Assembly (NCBI RefSeq): GCF_009905375.1
Contig: NC_133649.1
Coordinates: 238,170,201-238,234,200, forward strand
From: Apium graveolens
Lineage: Eukaryota; Streptophyta; Magnoliopsida; Apiales; Apiaceae
Length of the DNA: 64,000 bases
Direction of reading: 5' to 3'
The translations under genes and the position numbers were made by a program. Every line of letters starts with the position of its first letter. Within the stretch, counting starts at the first letter, position 1. Positions 33,726 to 43,880 of this stretch are shown one piece after another. Below the pieces are notes generated by a model that saw only the letters and a program-made list of their open reading frames with translations, made no database searches and was not told the DNA's origin.

Positions 33726-35184
33726 TGTTAGGTATGAAGTGCAACACAGAGGGGGGTGAATGTGTTTTCTTGATTTTTGCTTAAATAGTGATAGTTTTTG
33801 GCTAATAGAACAAGATAGTTGAATAAATTTATAATGATAAAATACTAGATGCAGACAAACAAGTAATTTATCAAAAACTCACTTGATTTGTATTAAATAA
33901 AACTTTTCTTGCTACAAATCTGTGTTCTTGAAAATAAGAACTCAGCTACTTCTCTTGAGAGAATTACAAGATTTTTCTAGATCTGTTTGTTTCTTCTAAA
34001 TAAAGGACCCGTGACATGCTTTATAGATCAACATGCACGGTTTACATAACTTGCACTAAAATAGACTAACACATTTTCTAAAGCTACTTTATCTGTTTCC
34101 ATTTCTAGTGTTAGCATATCAGTGCAGAATCTACTAGGTCTGTGACCCTCCTTTGTTCAGTTCATCTTGGCCCTTGATTTTGTATTCTTCAAGCTGCATT
34201 TGTAGGCTTTCCAATTTAATGATAGAATTGTTTGTTGACTGATAATATTGGATCTTCAAGCTGTCTGTATTCTGAATTTTGAAGTTGTTTGTTGAGATCT
34301 CTTTTATTGTGTAGAGATGTCACATATCGATAAGTAAAATGACTTATCGATATCTCAAGTTCTCTAAATGGGCTTTTTACTTGTCAAGGTCTCCAGTTCT
34401 CTATAAGTAGAATGACTTGTCGAGGTCTCCAGTTCTCTACATAAGGTTTTGACTTATCGATATCTCCAGTTCTCTACATGAGGATTTAACTTGTCGATAT
34501 CTCTAGTTCTCTACACGAGGAATTGACTTGTCGATATCTCCAGTTCTCTACATGGACTTTTTGACTTGTAGATATCTTCAGTTCTCTACATGCAGATTGA
34601 CTTGTTGATATTTCTTGGGACTTCTTTATAAGTTATTTCAGACTTCTAGACATACTTCTCTACATTCCTTGATCTGTGACTTGTCGATATCTGACTTAGA
34701 ACATTTTTCCTAGAACAACATTATTCAACTCCAAGCTTCCATACTTCTCTCTGAGGCATGATTAGGATTGATCTTCTTCCAGAGTTTATTCCTTAGCTTG
34801 ATGGTTGTTCATAGAAAAATCCTTCAGTCTAATCTATGGATTATCATAAAACTTATCCTTATGGTTGTCAAGAAGACTTAGTCTTGTACATGAATCTCTT
34901 GCACAACACCTTTCCTCTAATTGTGACCTCACAATTGCATTCGCTTAGCTGGGCATATCCAAAGATGTACTGCCAACATCTTGTCTTATGACTTGACCCC
35001 ATTCAGAGTTTATAAAACCTGACACAGTATTTGGTCCATCAGAGTTTAGCAAATTCTGATCCAAAACTGTTACCATCAGAGTTTATTCAACTCTTGCTAA
35101 CTTGCAGTTCAAATACTCTTAAGGTTTACAGGGGATAGACTTAGATACATAAGTATCTAACTGTATATGGCAGAGGTACTAACA
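33726..35184 (-). repeat. 5' LTR (1459 bp) of element D
   Basis: On the minus strand it starts TGTTAGTACC and ends ATACCTAACA, just before the primer site. It contains a motif array at 34310-34700, a minus-strand TATA-like CTATAAAG at 34019-34026 and, close to its 3' end, a CACCCCCCTCTGTG run typical of SIRE-like LTRs. An internal block is shared with LTR G (GATCATGCCTCAGA-like sequence, then GCTTGGAGTTGAATAA, then the array). Confidence 0.88.
34310..34700 (-). repeat. Tandem motif array in LTR D, period about 40-45 bp
   Basis: On the plus strand seven to eight units of ACTTGTCGATATCTCCAG plus TTCTCTACATG and a variable GGATTG-like end follow one another. Core variants are TCGATATCTC, TCGAGGTCTC and TAGATATCTT. 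The array lies upstream of the LTR TATA box in the sense direction, where enhancers are expected. LTR G carries the same array in the opposite orientation. Confidence 0.85.
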
Positions 35185-35269
35185 ATTCATCCTTATAACT
35201 TGTTATTACCACATTGAATATACTTCGAGGGATCTTCTCTCAGGTGTATTGGGTTCCCACTGTTAATGA

Positions 35270-36640
35270 ATCATGACGGGTTACCAGTAACATCCCCAAC
35301 CTCGACTAAGGACTACAACATGCTCAAGTCCCTTAGTCAGCTGATCAACTATATTATCTTGAGTTCCTATGAACTCTATAGAAATAATCCTATCAGACAC
35401 AAGACCCCTTATAAACTTCATTCTAACTTGGATGTGTCTCTTTGTCTTAGAATTATACTTCACACTTCTGATCTTGTCGATAGTTGTGTGACTATCACAA
35501 TGAACATGAATGGAAGGAAGTGATTTTTTTTACTACAGGTAACATTGACATGAGTTCATGTAACCATTCAGCCTCAATCTCCGTGGCATCTAGTGCACAC
35601 AATTCAGCTTCAAAAGTAGACCGAGTAATCAAAGTTTGTCTAGAAGACTCCCAGGATACTGCTCCACCCGCAAGGGTAAACACATATCCAGGTATAGATT
35701 TCTCTATATATAGAGACTGTGACAATGTTATTCTATCAGCTGACTGAGTCAACTTGATCCCAAGAATCAAACAAGCCTCACCCATATCCTTCATTTCAAA
35801 GTGCCTCTTCAAGAAACTCTTAGTCTCGTTAATAATCTCAATATAGGTTCTAAACAACAAAATATCATCTACATACAAGCACACTTGTCATTTTCATTAA
35901 CTAAAAACTCGAAGTCTAAAACAGTTTCATCAAACTTTTTATGCTAGTCTATTGGTGCTTGTTTAAGGCAATAGATGGACTTGACTAGTCTACATACTTT
36001 CCTTTCATTACCAGAAGCAACAAATCCCTCAGGTTGATCTATATAAATCTCTTCTTCAAGGTCAATATAAAGAAAAGTTGTCTTTACATCCATTTAACTG
36101 ATGATAAGACCATGTACGGAAGCCAATACAACAAGCATTCTGATTATTATCATTAAGAAAATAAGAGAGTATATATGAAAATAGTCAATGCATTCCATTT
36201 ACCTAAAGCCCTTAGCAATTAGCCTAGCCTTTTACTTATCTATTGAGCCATCAAGGTTTAGCTTCCTCTTGAAGATCCATTTACATGTTATAGTAGAACA
36301 CCCAGGAGGGAGATCAACTAACTCCCAGGTTCCGTTAGAAATAATAGAGTCAATTTCACTCTTCAATCCGCCTTTCCAATTCCATGACTCCGAAGAATCC
36401 ATGGCCTGATGAAAAGTTAAAGGTTCATCCTCGACATTATAAGTGATAAAGTCACTTCCAAAGTCTTTGACTATTTTTGCACGCTTACTCCTTCTAGGTT
36501 CCTCTACTTTGTTAGGAGTAGAGCTACTACCAGGATTCGCCCCCATATTTGTCATCGTTTCCATATGATTAGGAATAGAACTCGATGTCTGAGTGGGATC
36601 ATCCTTAGAATTACCCAAAAGGTATACCAGTCTTCATAGG
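35270..36640 (-). pseudogene. RT and RNase H of Copia element F, deleted between them
   Basis: From 36620 downward the minus strand reads EEPRRSKRAKIVKDFGSDF, then EPLTFHQAMDSSESW, GTWELVDLPPGCSTITCKWI, MDVKTTFLYIDLEEEIYIDQ, PEGFVASGNERKVCRLVKSI and [10 protein letters not shown] with an intact YVDD catalytic loop. After [13 protein letters not shown] it jumps to [20 protein letters not shown] of RNase H, so about 100 residues including the first RNase H acid motif are missing. RNase H continues to [20 protein letters not shown] and ends KTKRHIQVRMKFIRGLVSDR, EFIGTQDNIVDQLTKGLEH. Frameshifts separate several blocks. Confidence 0.88.
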
Positions 36641-36699
36641 GAACACTTCCTCGAAGAGAGTTGCATCACAAAACTCAACTATCGTATTCGCCACAATAC

Positions 36700-37330
36700 C
36701 ATCTATGTCAGATTTTAATACTAAAAATCTCATAGCAGTTGTGGTTTCAAGATAGCCCAGAAAGATGCAATCAATAGTCTAGGGACCAAGTTTCTTTCTC
36801 TTGTGTTCAAGGACAAGTACCTTAGCAAGGCACCCCACACACGAAGATAACTCAAACTAGTCTTGTGCTTTATCCATAATTCATAAGGTGTCTTGTCCAT
36901 ATGTTTCATAGGGGCTCTGTTCAGAATATGGCAAGTTGTATTCAGAGCCTCTCCCCACATGTACTTAGGTAACCCAAAATTAACCAGCATACTATTAATC
37001 ATGTCTTTAAAAGTTTTGTTCTTTCGCTCTGCCTACCCATTAGACTCGGGTGTGTATGGTAGAGTAACCTCATGAAATATACCATTGCTTGCACGAAATT
37101 CATCAAACAAGGTACTCGTATACTCACCACCTCTATCAGACCTCAAGAGTTTAGGTACTTTGTCAGTTTGTGTTTCAGCTTCATTTTTAAACATAATGAA
37201 TTTATCTAGTGCTTCATCCTTATGTATAAGAAAATAAACATAAAAATAGCTACTACAATCATCTATAAAGGTAATGAAATATCTATAGTGATCCTTAATC
37301 AACACACCGTTGAATTCACATATGTCCGAG
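36700..37330 (-). pseudogene. Integrase of Copia element F
   Basis: The minus strand from 37305 reads KDHYRYFITFIDDCSSYFYV (first catalytic Asp), then LLRSDRGGEYTSTLFDEFRA (second), then TLPYTPESNG, a TAG stop at 37031-37033, and AERKNKT with the third catalytic Glu. The C-terminal part follows with FGLPKYMWGEALNTTCHILN, RAPMKHMDKTPYELW and YLRVWGALLRY. The Asp-Asp-Glu triad is present, but the stop lies in the usual Q-N-G-V-A-E-R-K-N segment. Confidence 0.9.
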
Positions 37331-37389
37331 TGAACTAAATCTAAAAAAACTGAATCTCTAACAACATTATGAAAAGGCTTCCTTGTTTA

Positions 37390-38075
37390 TTAGTCATAAC
37401 ATACACTTGACACTTAGATTTCTTATAATAGCATGCTTTGGAATCAACTCTAAATTTATCATATTCTTTAGAGCACCAAAATTTATATGACCAAGTCGTA
37501 AGTGCCACAAATCAGATGATTCAACACAACTAACAAAAGGTGCAACACTGTCATTAAAAAAACCACCCAAATTGGGTTCATCATTTATTAAAAACAAACC
37601 ATCAGATAAGTAACCCTTGCCAAAAAATGTACAAGTGTGAGTAATCACTACTTTATTACATTTCAAAAAAGTTCAAAGCCATTATTAACTAAACAACTTC
37701 CACTTTATATATATCTACGAATAAAGGGAATATGATGCACTCTAGTGAGATATAGAATCCGCTCAGAAGCAAACTTCAGGTGCATATTTCCTATTCCAAG
37801 TACTTGTGTAGCATTACGATTTCCCATCATCACTGTCACTCCATGACTCTATTGATAAGATACAAAGAGAATTATATCAGCACAAATATGCACATTAGCT
37901 CCAATATCAATCAACCACTCATGTGACAGATAAGTGAAAAGTAGTATAGGGTTGTAAGTAACATACATGTTATCGGTTCCAGAGACAATAACCTCACCAA
38001 CAAACACATTAGCTACATGCCCACTCATGGTTCCAAGTCCAAGCACAATATTTTCATTAGCTACCACTCCAGCTT
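37390..38075 (-). pseudogene. Protease and GAG-pre-integrase domain of Copia element F
   Basis: The minus strand reads EWLIDIGANVHICADI: the aspartic protease site D-T-G is D-I-G here (37900-37908). Beyond a frameshift the GAG-pre-integrase domain reads SSDLWHLRLGHINFGALKNM, including the WHxRLGH histidines of the integrase N-terminal zinc finger, and ends with the paired Cys region. Confidence 0.85.
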
Positions 38076-38440
38076 TCTTAACTTTCTTACTAGGACAGTC
38101 TTTTCTCCAATGACCAATCTGTCCAAAAGACCAATATGCTTTATTTGGCTTTGGCTTCCTAGTCTTGTTCTTGTCAGGTTTTATTGTTCTCCTTCTTTGT
38201 GACTACCTTTCTCTTCTGTCCTACAGTCAATACATTCACCTTCGAGCTACTCCCATGCTCAGCAGGCATCACATGTCCTTGTTTGGACTTGTGCTGCTCC
38301 TGCAAAGAGATGTATAACATCAAGTTAGTCCATGTGATCTCTCCCTTCTTGTCTTTTCAGGGAGAGAGCAAACTGTTCCCAAGATGCTTGAAGTGCATTT
38401 TAAGAGTATCGTTCTCACGGAAGAACTGATATCAACACCA
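38076..38440 (-). pseudogene. Gag C-terminus with decayed zinc knuckle, Copia element F
   Basis: The minus strand gives LQASWEQFALSLKRQEGE, a match for the L-P-x-S-W-x-x-F-x-x-x-L motif of Copia gag. Then come QEQHKSKQGHVMPAEHGSSS and AYWSFGQIGHWRKDCPSKK. The knuckle should read C-x2-C-x4-H-x4-C, but the first two Cys are replaced. Coding similarity stops at about 38440. Confidence 0.75.
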
Positions 38441-39695
38441 ATTTCAACTCTTTTATCTCTTACAGTTCAGAAGTATGGAGAATAATTTTACGGGTGTTTT
38501 AACTATCCATTAATTTAATCTAATAAATAAATAAAAATTATATAATATATATGAGAGAAACAATCCAAGAATAAGGGTTCTTCAATGGCTATTATGAATG
38601 TCTAATTTGTGTCTCTTATTAGCTTAAAAACAATCCTTCTAATGTTTATAAAATCCTCTCCCAAGGTAGATTATAGTGCCTAAAATTATCCCTTGGAAGC
38701 CATTCCCATGATCATACAAAGTAAAATTATAGACTATTAAAAACCAAGGATTACATGTTTCACAATTCACATATTAATCTCCCGATCCAATAGTTAAATT
38801 GTGTCTATCATATCACGTACTAGAATTATAACTCCTCTCCCGATTCGTTATAATTCCCATAGGTACAATCAAAGGTTCACGACTCTTTCAATTGTGTTAA
38901 GCCCTCAATTACAGATTAACAAACAAAAGAAAATCACAATACAACTAAACAAACACAACAAACAAAAGAATACTACTCAACTCTTGGATTAAGGGATTAG
39001 CTACTCATGATATATGAAGAAAACAAATATATATTAAAACCATAAATCATGAGTTAAGAATTTGTAAACAGAGAATACAACTTGAAGAGTTCCTTTGAAA
39101 TCTGGACGAATCCCTTCGCTCCTTCTCCCAATATCGCTATCTAGCCGCCTCTCTCCCTTATCTCTCAAGAATAATGGATACTCTATTCTATTCTTATTAA
39201 AACCCTAATACATATGTTTATATATACTTGGATGGGCTTTTAAAGGTCATACAAGGTAACTAAAAGAGAATTCAAAACAAGTTGGGAAAGATATTTGATT
39301 ACAATTTTTATCAGGTTCAGGCCCTGAACCTCAACATCAGGTCATGAGCTTTATAAAATTTTCGCCACTGCTCTGCTCAGGCCCTGAGCCTCCAAGCTCA
39401 GGTCCTGAGTTATATGCTTTTTTTTCCCACTTATTTCTTCGGGCCCTGAGCCTCCCAGCTCAGCATCCGAACTCCTCTAAATTCTTCTTTTATCATATAC
39501 TCTTCTCTCTTTCAACTCGTTCTTCCATAATTTCCTATAAATATAGAAAATTAAGACTTAGCATCAATCTAAGTTAAATTACAAATGATACTAATTATTT
39601 AGGACTTAAGCATCACAAAATAAGGTTAAAAGAAGTATAACATGACATAAAATATCTATAAATTGGTCATGCATCACAAGACTTAGAGAGCTTTT
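38441..39695 (-). mobile_element. Unidentified 1.25-kb insertion in gag of element F
   Basis: The flanks are gag N-terminus on the right and gag C-terminus on the left, so this piece interrupts the gene. It has no coding capacity that I can see. On the minus strand it carries GGCTCAGGGCCTGAG-type repeats (39318-39480), a TATATATAAACATATG promoter-like site near 39215 and an AGGGTTTT stretch after it. Near its left end is TTCTTCCGTGAGAACGATAC, reminiscent of the CCTGTGG...GATAC phrase in some plant Gypsy leaders. It may be an LTR plus leader of another retrotransposon. Borders are approximate and no target duplication was found. Confidence 0.4.
39318..39480. repeat. Repeats built on CAGGCCCTGAGCCT
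   Basis: Four to five copies of a near-palindromic AGGCCCTGAGCCTC / TCAGGTCCTGAG motif are spaced 20-60 bases apart. They lie upstream, on the minus strand, of the TATA-like site near 39215, the same arrangement as the arrays in the Copia LTRs. Confidence 0.65.
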
Positions 39696-39699
39696 CAAT

Positions 39700-39933
39700 C
39701 ACTGATGTAGATGTTCGCCAAAGCTGATAAATAAACATCATTTTAGGCATCTGATGAATAAACATTGAAAAAGGTGTTCGCTAAAGCTACCAATATGGCT
39801 GCTCTAGCCACCTCATCCTTCTCAGCCTATAAAGCATAAGCCTTAACAGATTCAGCCTTCTCTTGATCCAACACAGGAGAATCAAACTGCATCACTGGCC
39901 GTAGACCCTTAACCGTTACCAGAGCTTCATCTT
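39700..39933 (-). pseudogene. Gag N-terminal remnant, Copia element F
   Basis: The minus strand from 39933 reads DEALVTVKGLRPVMQFDSPV, then AEKDEVARAAILVALANTFF and NVYSSDA. A charged helix ending in A-I-L-x-A-L-x-x-x-L/F-x-x-V-Y is typical of the start of Copia gag. Stops follow, and at 39934 the LTR of element G begins. Confidence 0.55.
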
Positions 39934-40329
39934 TGTAATATATAAGTGATGATGTCAAAGATCACTGGAGATAACAATATCATTAGTGTCTCTGATTAAA
40001 GTATGAAGCAAGTCAGATGGACATCTGATCTAAGGAGGAGATTAATGAACTGTTATTTTTGGTAATCAGTTAAACTTGGGGCCAACCCTAAGTAAGTTTT
40101 GTTGTTATCTTAGTCTGTATTTTGTACTTGTAACACTTAAAGTCTGTAAAATGCAAAGGAGCAGACTGAAGTCTTTTCCTGAAACAATATCAAGCCTAAG
40201 GATTCTATTTTGAAGAAGATCAAGAAGATCATGCCTCAGAAGAATTTTGAAGAAGCTTGGAGTTGAATAAATCTGTTTCGAGAAAAATACTCTAAGTCAA
40301 GATCTATACAAGTCACAGATTTAATGTTA

Positions 40330-40835
40330 TAGAGAAGTCATTCGAGAACTCCAGAATGGCTTATCGAGAAGTTAGGAAAGCTACTAGAGAACTCAGTGAG
40401 ATATCGACAAGTCAAATTGAAGACATGAAGATTGGAGATATCGACAAGTCATTTCTTCACTAGAGAACTCAGAGTTATCGACAAGTCTACATTCATTAGA
40501 GAACTCTGAGTTATCGATAAGTCAAGTTCCACTAGAGAACTCTGGGATATCGATAAGTCAAAATTCACTAGAGAACTCAGAGATATCGACAAGTTAAAAT
40601 TCACTAGAGGACTCTGAGATTTTGACAAGTTAATTTTACTCGAGAACTCTGAGAAATCGAAAAGTCAAGAAGCCACTAGAGAACTAAGAGTTATCGATAA
40701 GTCAAAGTGAAGATGTGAAGACTAGAGATCTCGACAAGCCAAAATTCTCTTATAGAGAACTGAAGACCTCTACAAGCCAAACTTAATATAGAGTACTAGA
40801 GATCTCGATAAGCCAATATACTTATCGAGATGTCA
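40330..40835 (+). repeat. Motif array in LTR G
   Basis: Around ten units contain ACTAGAGAACTCTGAG followed by a TATCGACAAGTCA or TATCGATAAGTCA half. The last units (CTCGATAAGCC, TTATCGAGATGTC) run up to the TATA box. This is the reverse-complement counterpart of the array in LTR D. Confidence 0.85.
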
Positions 40836-40842
40836 AGTGTTC

Positions 40843-40850
40843 TATAAATA
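40843..40850 (+). promoter_or_regulatory. TATA box of LTR G
   Basis: TATAAATA follows directly after the last array motif (ATCGAGATGTCAAGTGTTC). Confidence 0.65.
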
Positions 40851-41476
40851 TAAAATGGAGATCTCGATGTACAATCTCAAAGTACAAAGTTGCAGATCAG
40901 TTCAATATCCAAGATAATCAATCAACAAACAATCCAACAGCTGGATTGACAAGTCTACAAAAAGCAGCTTGAAGAATGTGCAAGATTAATGGTAAAGATT
41001 AACTGACAAAGGAAGATTAAAGTGAACACGAGATGCTAAAGATATGCTAAGCCAGAAATGGAAGATCTGCTTTTCTATAAATAGAAATGACAAGTGTCAG
41101 TTTAGAAAAGCTAATAACATGTCTTATTACACATTGTGTAAACCAGCAGTTAACTGAGTTATAAAGTTAACACTGGTCCTTAGTCAGGAGTAACAATTTA
41201 GATCAAATTTCTTGTAACACTCTCAAGGAGAAGCTAAGCTCTTTATCAACAAAGAGCCTAGAAATTTTGTAGCAAAATAGTCTTAATTTTAATATAAAAT
41301 TAAGTGAGTTTTGAAGATCTGTGTTCTTTATTTTTCTGCAAGTTTAAATTCTGCATGAATACATTTCACTACAAGAATTAATTTACTTTGTTCAACCATA
41401 AACATTCAAGAAAAGCTCAAAAATAGTAAAACACATTCACCCCCCCCCCCCTGTGTGTTATTCATTTCCTAACAAG

Positions 41477-41488
41477 TGGTATCAGAGC
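41477..41488 (+). other. Primer binding site of element G
   Basis: TGGTATCAGAGC lies two bases after the LTR end CTAACA, the initiator-tRNA-Met site. Confidence 0.95.
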
Positions 41489-41525
41489 AAAATCTGAAAG
41501 CAAACAGATTTAAGATCTTGGAAGA

Positions 41526-43470
41526 ATGAATACACAGAAAATCAGTAGTATCAAAATTCCTACCTTTGACAAAGCTAACTACACTCTTTGGAAAAAGAAA
41601 ATGATGTTGTTCATCAAGATGACCGATTCACTCTACATTCATATCCTCAAGGATGGACCTTTCATTCCTACGGTTAGAATTGAGGAATCTACATATGGAG
41701 ACAGGATTATCCCAGCTCTTTATGCTCCAAAAGATCCTGGTGAGTATACTGATCTTGAAAAAGAGAAAGTTTCCCTGGATAGCAACTTACAATTAATTTT
41801 AATTGAGTCACTTGACAATGTAATGTATAATAACATTGTTAACTATGACACAAGCCAAGCAAATATGGGAAAAGATTGAGATACTCTGTGAGGGAACTGA
41901 GGAAGTTAGACCTAAACAAAGAAGGATACTGATTTCACAGTATGAGGGTTTCATGGCTAAGCCAAAGAAGAAAGCATTACTGATGTGTTTGAAAGATTCA
42001 ATAAGCTGATAAATGACTTGCAACTTCATGACAAATACTATGAAGCTGAAGAAGTGAATATAAAGTTCTTGCTTACTCTTCCTGACCATTTAGAACTAAA
42101 AATCTCAGCAATCATGGAAGGGAGAGACTTGAGCAGAATAACACTGGAAGTTCTATATGGAATTCTCAAAACATATAAACTAGAGATGATTCAAAGACAA
42201 TCATTGAGATTCAGGTCAAGGATATGTTGTGGATGGCTCAAGTGCTTTAATTGTAAATAAAGGTCAAATATTCAATGATAAACCAAGATCTCAAACTCCA
42301 ATTGCCTCAACAAGTGAGCAAAGAATAAATGATTCACAGGAACAAGTCATTCTGGAACTGGAAAAAGATGAGTTATATACTCTTGAAGAAGTGGATGAGC
42401 TAGATTAGTCAATGGCCTATTTGGCTAGGAAATTCTCTAATATTAGAGTAAAGAAGCCAAGATACCTCAAGAATAAAGGACAGTCTTTCAACAAAGACAG
42501 CAGCTGGAAGGAAAAAGGAAAGTACAATTCTGATAATAAGAATGGCTACAAAACTGGATATGTTGACAGATCTAAGGTAAGGTGCTTCAATTGTAATGAA
42601 CTAGGCCACTTTGCTACAGAATGCAGGAAATCCAAGAAGGCAACGAAAGATAAAGCTTATCTTGAACTTGAAGCAAAGTATGAAGCTCTTCTGAAGAAAT
42701 AACAAAGCAAAGCTTATATTGCAAAAGGTAAAAGTTGGGCTGACTATGAAATTGATGAAGATGAAGAACTTGGAAACTATGCACTCATGGCCTTGGAGAA
42801 AGGAGAATCATCCTCATCTAAATCACAGGTACCAACTCTGACCACCACTTATTTAAATGTGAATCAATATAAGGAAACTGTTGAGAAGATGAGCACAGAA
42901 ATATTTTACATCCACACAAGTATGGTTGCTGCTAATGAAGAAGTTAGCAGATTAACAAAGTTGAATGAGAAGCTTGAGAATGAAAAATAAGGAACTAAAT
43001 TATTGATAATGGAGCTTGAAGCTTTGAAACAAGAAAATGGTTATCTGAAGAACAAGCTCAAGTGTGCAAATGAGATTGAGGTTGTGCTAAAGGAAAAACT
43101 GGAGAAAAATGAAGTAAAGTTGAAGTCCTTCAATAATGTATCTGAATTGGTTGGTCAGTACCATGAGAAAATCAAATTATGTGAAAACATTGTTATTGGT
43201 TTTGATTATGATACTTCGAACAGCAAAAAAAAGAACATAAGGGACAAAGAGAAAGCAACAGAGAATGAAAATATTCCAGCAATGCTGAAAAAGGTCGGGT
43301 CACCTATGTTCAAGGCTTGTGAAGTAGACTTCAGTGAAGAAGAATTGATTATCAAGAAAGAAATTGCAGATGAGGATAATGAAAAGAAAAATGCAAATTC
43401 AACTCAATCTTCTATGGCTAAAAAAATCTCATGGACAATCAAAGCACCAAGACTCCTGTCAAAGGAATAA
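41526..43470 (+). pseudogene. Gag with coiled-coil extension, element G
   Basis: The ATG at 41526 gives MNTQKISSIKIPTFDKANYT, LWKKKMMLFIKMTDSLYIHI and then a stop after QANMGKD. The second half resumes at 41985 with FERFNKLINDLQLHDKYYEA, FLLTLPDHLELKISAIMEGR and ITLEVLYGILKTYKLEMIQR, the UBN2-type gag pattern. The zinc knuckle at about 42580-42630 is intact: CFNCNELGHFATEC (C-x2-C-x4-H-x4-C). KAYLELEAKYEALLKK, an acidic patch (DEDEELGNYALMALEKGESS) and a Lys/Glu-rich coiled coil (42787-43470, for example MELEALKQENGYLKNKLKCA) follow. Premature stops at about 41877, 42700 and 42990 and several shifts break the frame. Confidence 0.88.
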
Positions 43471-43880
43471 AGATTGAAGATGCAAGAAAGAAGAACAAAA
43501 ATAGAAATGGGAAAATAGGGATAAACAAAATCAATGATCTGGATTATGTTGCAGATGCTCCTGGTAAGAAGTGTGAAAAATGTGGCTCTGCAAATCTTGT
43601 AAAAAGGTTGTTAGTAAGGCAAATGAAGGAGCTTGCAAATATAAAGAAGCATATTTAAATGATCCCTACTCATTCTGTGATAAGTTTGACTGCATCCCAT
43701 GCAACTTGAAAGTGATGAAGAGTTGCCACAAACTGAGAGTAGACCTTAAAGAAACAAAAATTGAGTCTACATTAGAAAGGGAAAATGCACAACAATCATT
43801 GAACTCTATTTTATGTGAAATAACTCACTTTACTTCTGCTAAATCAGTTAACAAGAAGAAAGTACCCAACTCTGCTTGAG
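43471..43880 (+). pseudogene. Cys-rich linker module between gag and protease, element G
   Basis: Across a frameshift near 43600 the product contains KCEKCGS, LCKSCKK, GACKYKEA, then SFCDKFDCIPCNLKVMKSCH and KLRVDLKE. The spaced Cys pairs (CxxC twice, then CDKFDCxxC and SCH) suggest a second metal-binding module besides the usual zinc knuckle. Element D has the same module (31600-31700), with Tyr for one Cys. I know of no named domain for it. Confidence 0.6.

Larger units (their letters stand above)
22621..35184 (-). mobile_element. SIRE-like Copia element D, internally deleted and interrupted
   Basis: Read on the minus strand the element runs 5' LTR (35184-33726), primer site, gag, a Lys/Glu-rich coiled-coil segment, a Cys-rich module, protease, integrase, then directly RNase H with RT deleted, then a promoter-like array and ORF3. 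The solo LTR at 26344-30429 splits RNase H. No 3' LTR follows ORF3; the LTR of element E starts there. The bases ATTCA at 35185-35189 are the expected outer half of its target duplication, with the partner not seen. D is closely related to element G on the other strand. Confidence 0.85.
35185..39933 (-). mobile_element. Copia element F, fragment, minus strand
   Basis: The domain order on the minus strand is gag N-terminus (39933-39700), a 1.25-kb insert, gag C-terminus with a decayed zinc knuckle, protease, GAG-pre-integrase, integrase, RT, and RNase H with a deletion before it. D sits directly at its downstream side and LTR G cuts its gag at 39934. Its own LTRs are not visible. The sequence differs from D and G and looks like a Tork-type or related Copia lineage by motifs such as [19 protein letters not shown]. 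Confidence 0.8.
39934..41474 (+). repeat. 5' LTR (about 1541 bp) of element G
   Basis: The 3' end CCTAACA is certain because the primer site follows after two bases. The start at TGTAATATATAAGTGATG is chosen by likeness to the left-end LTR (TGTTAGATATATTTGATAAT) and because element F coding ends there. The LTR contains the motif array 40330-40835, a TATA box at 40843-40850 and a run of 12 C at 41440-41451 near the end. Confidence 0.75.

Noticed and set aside
34310..34700. Regularly spaced repeats resembling a CRISPR array
   Set aside because: Units are imperfect, the spacers are related to one another, and the array lies inside a plant retrotransposon LTR with TG...CA ends.
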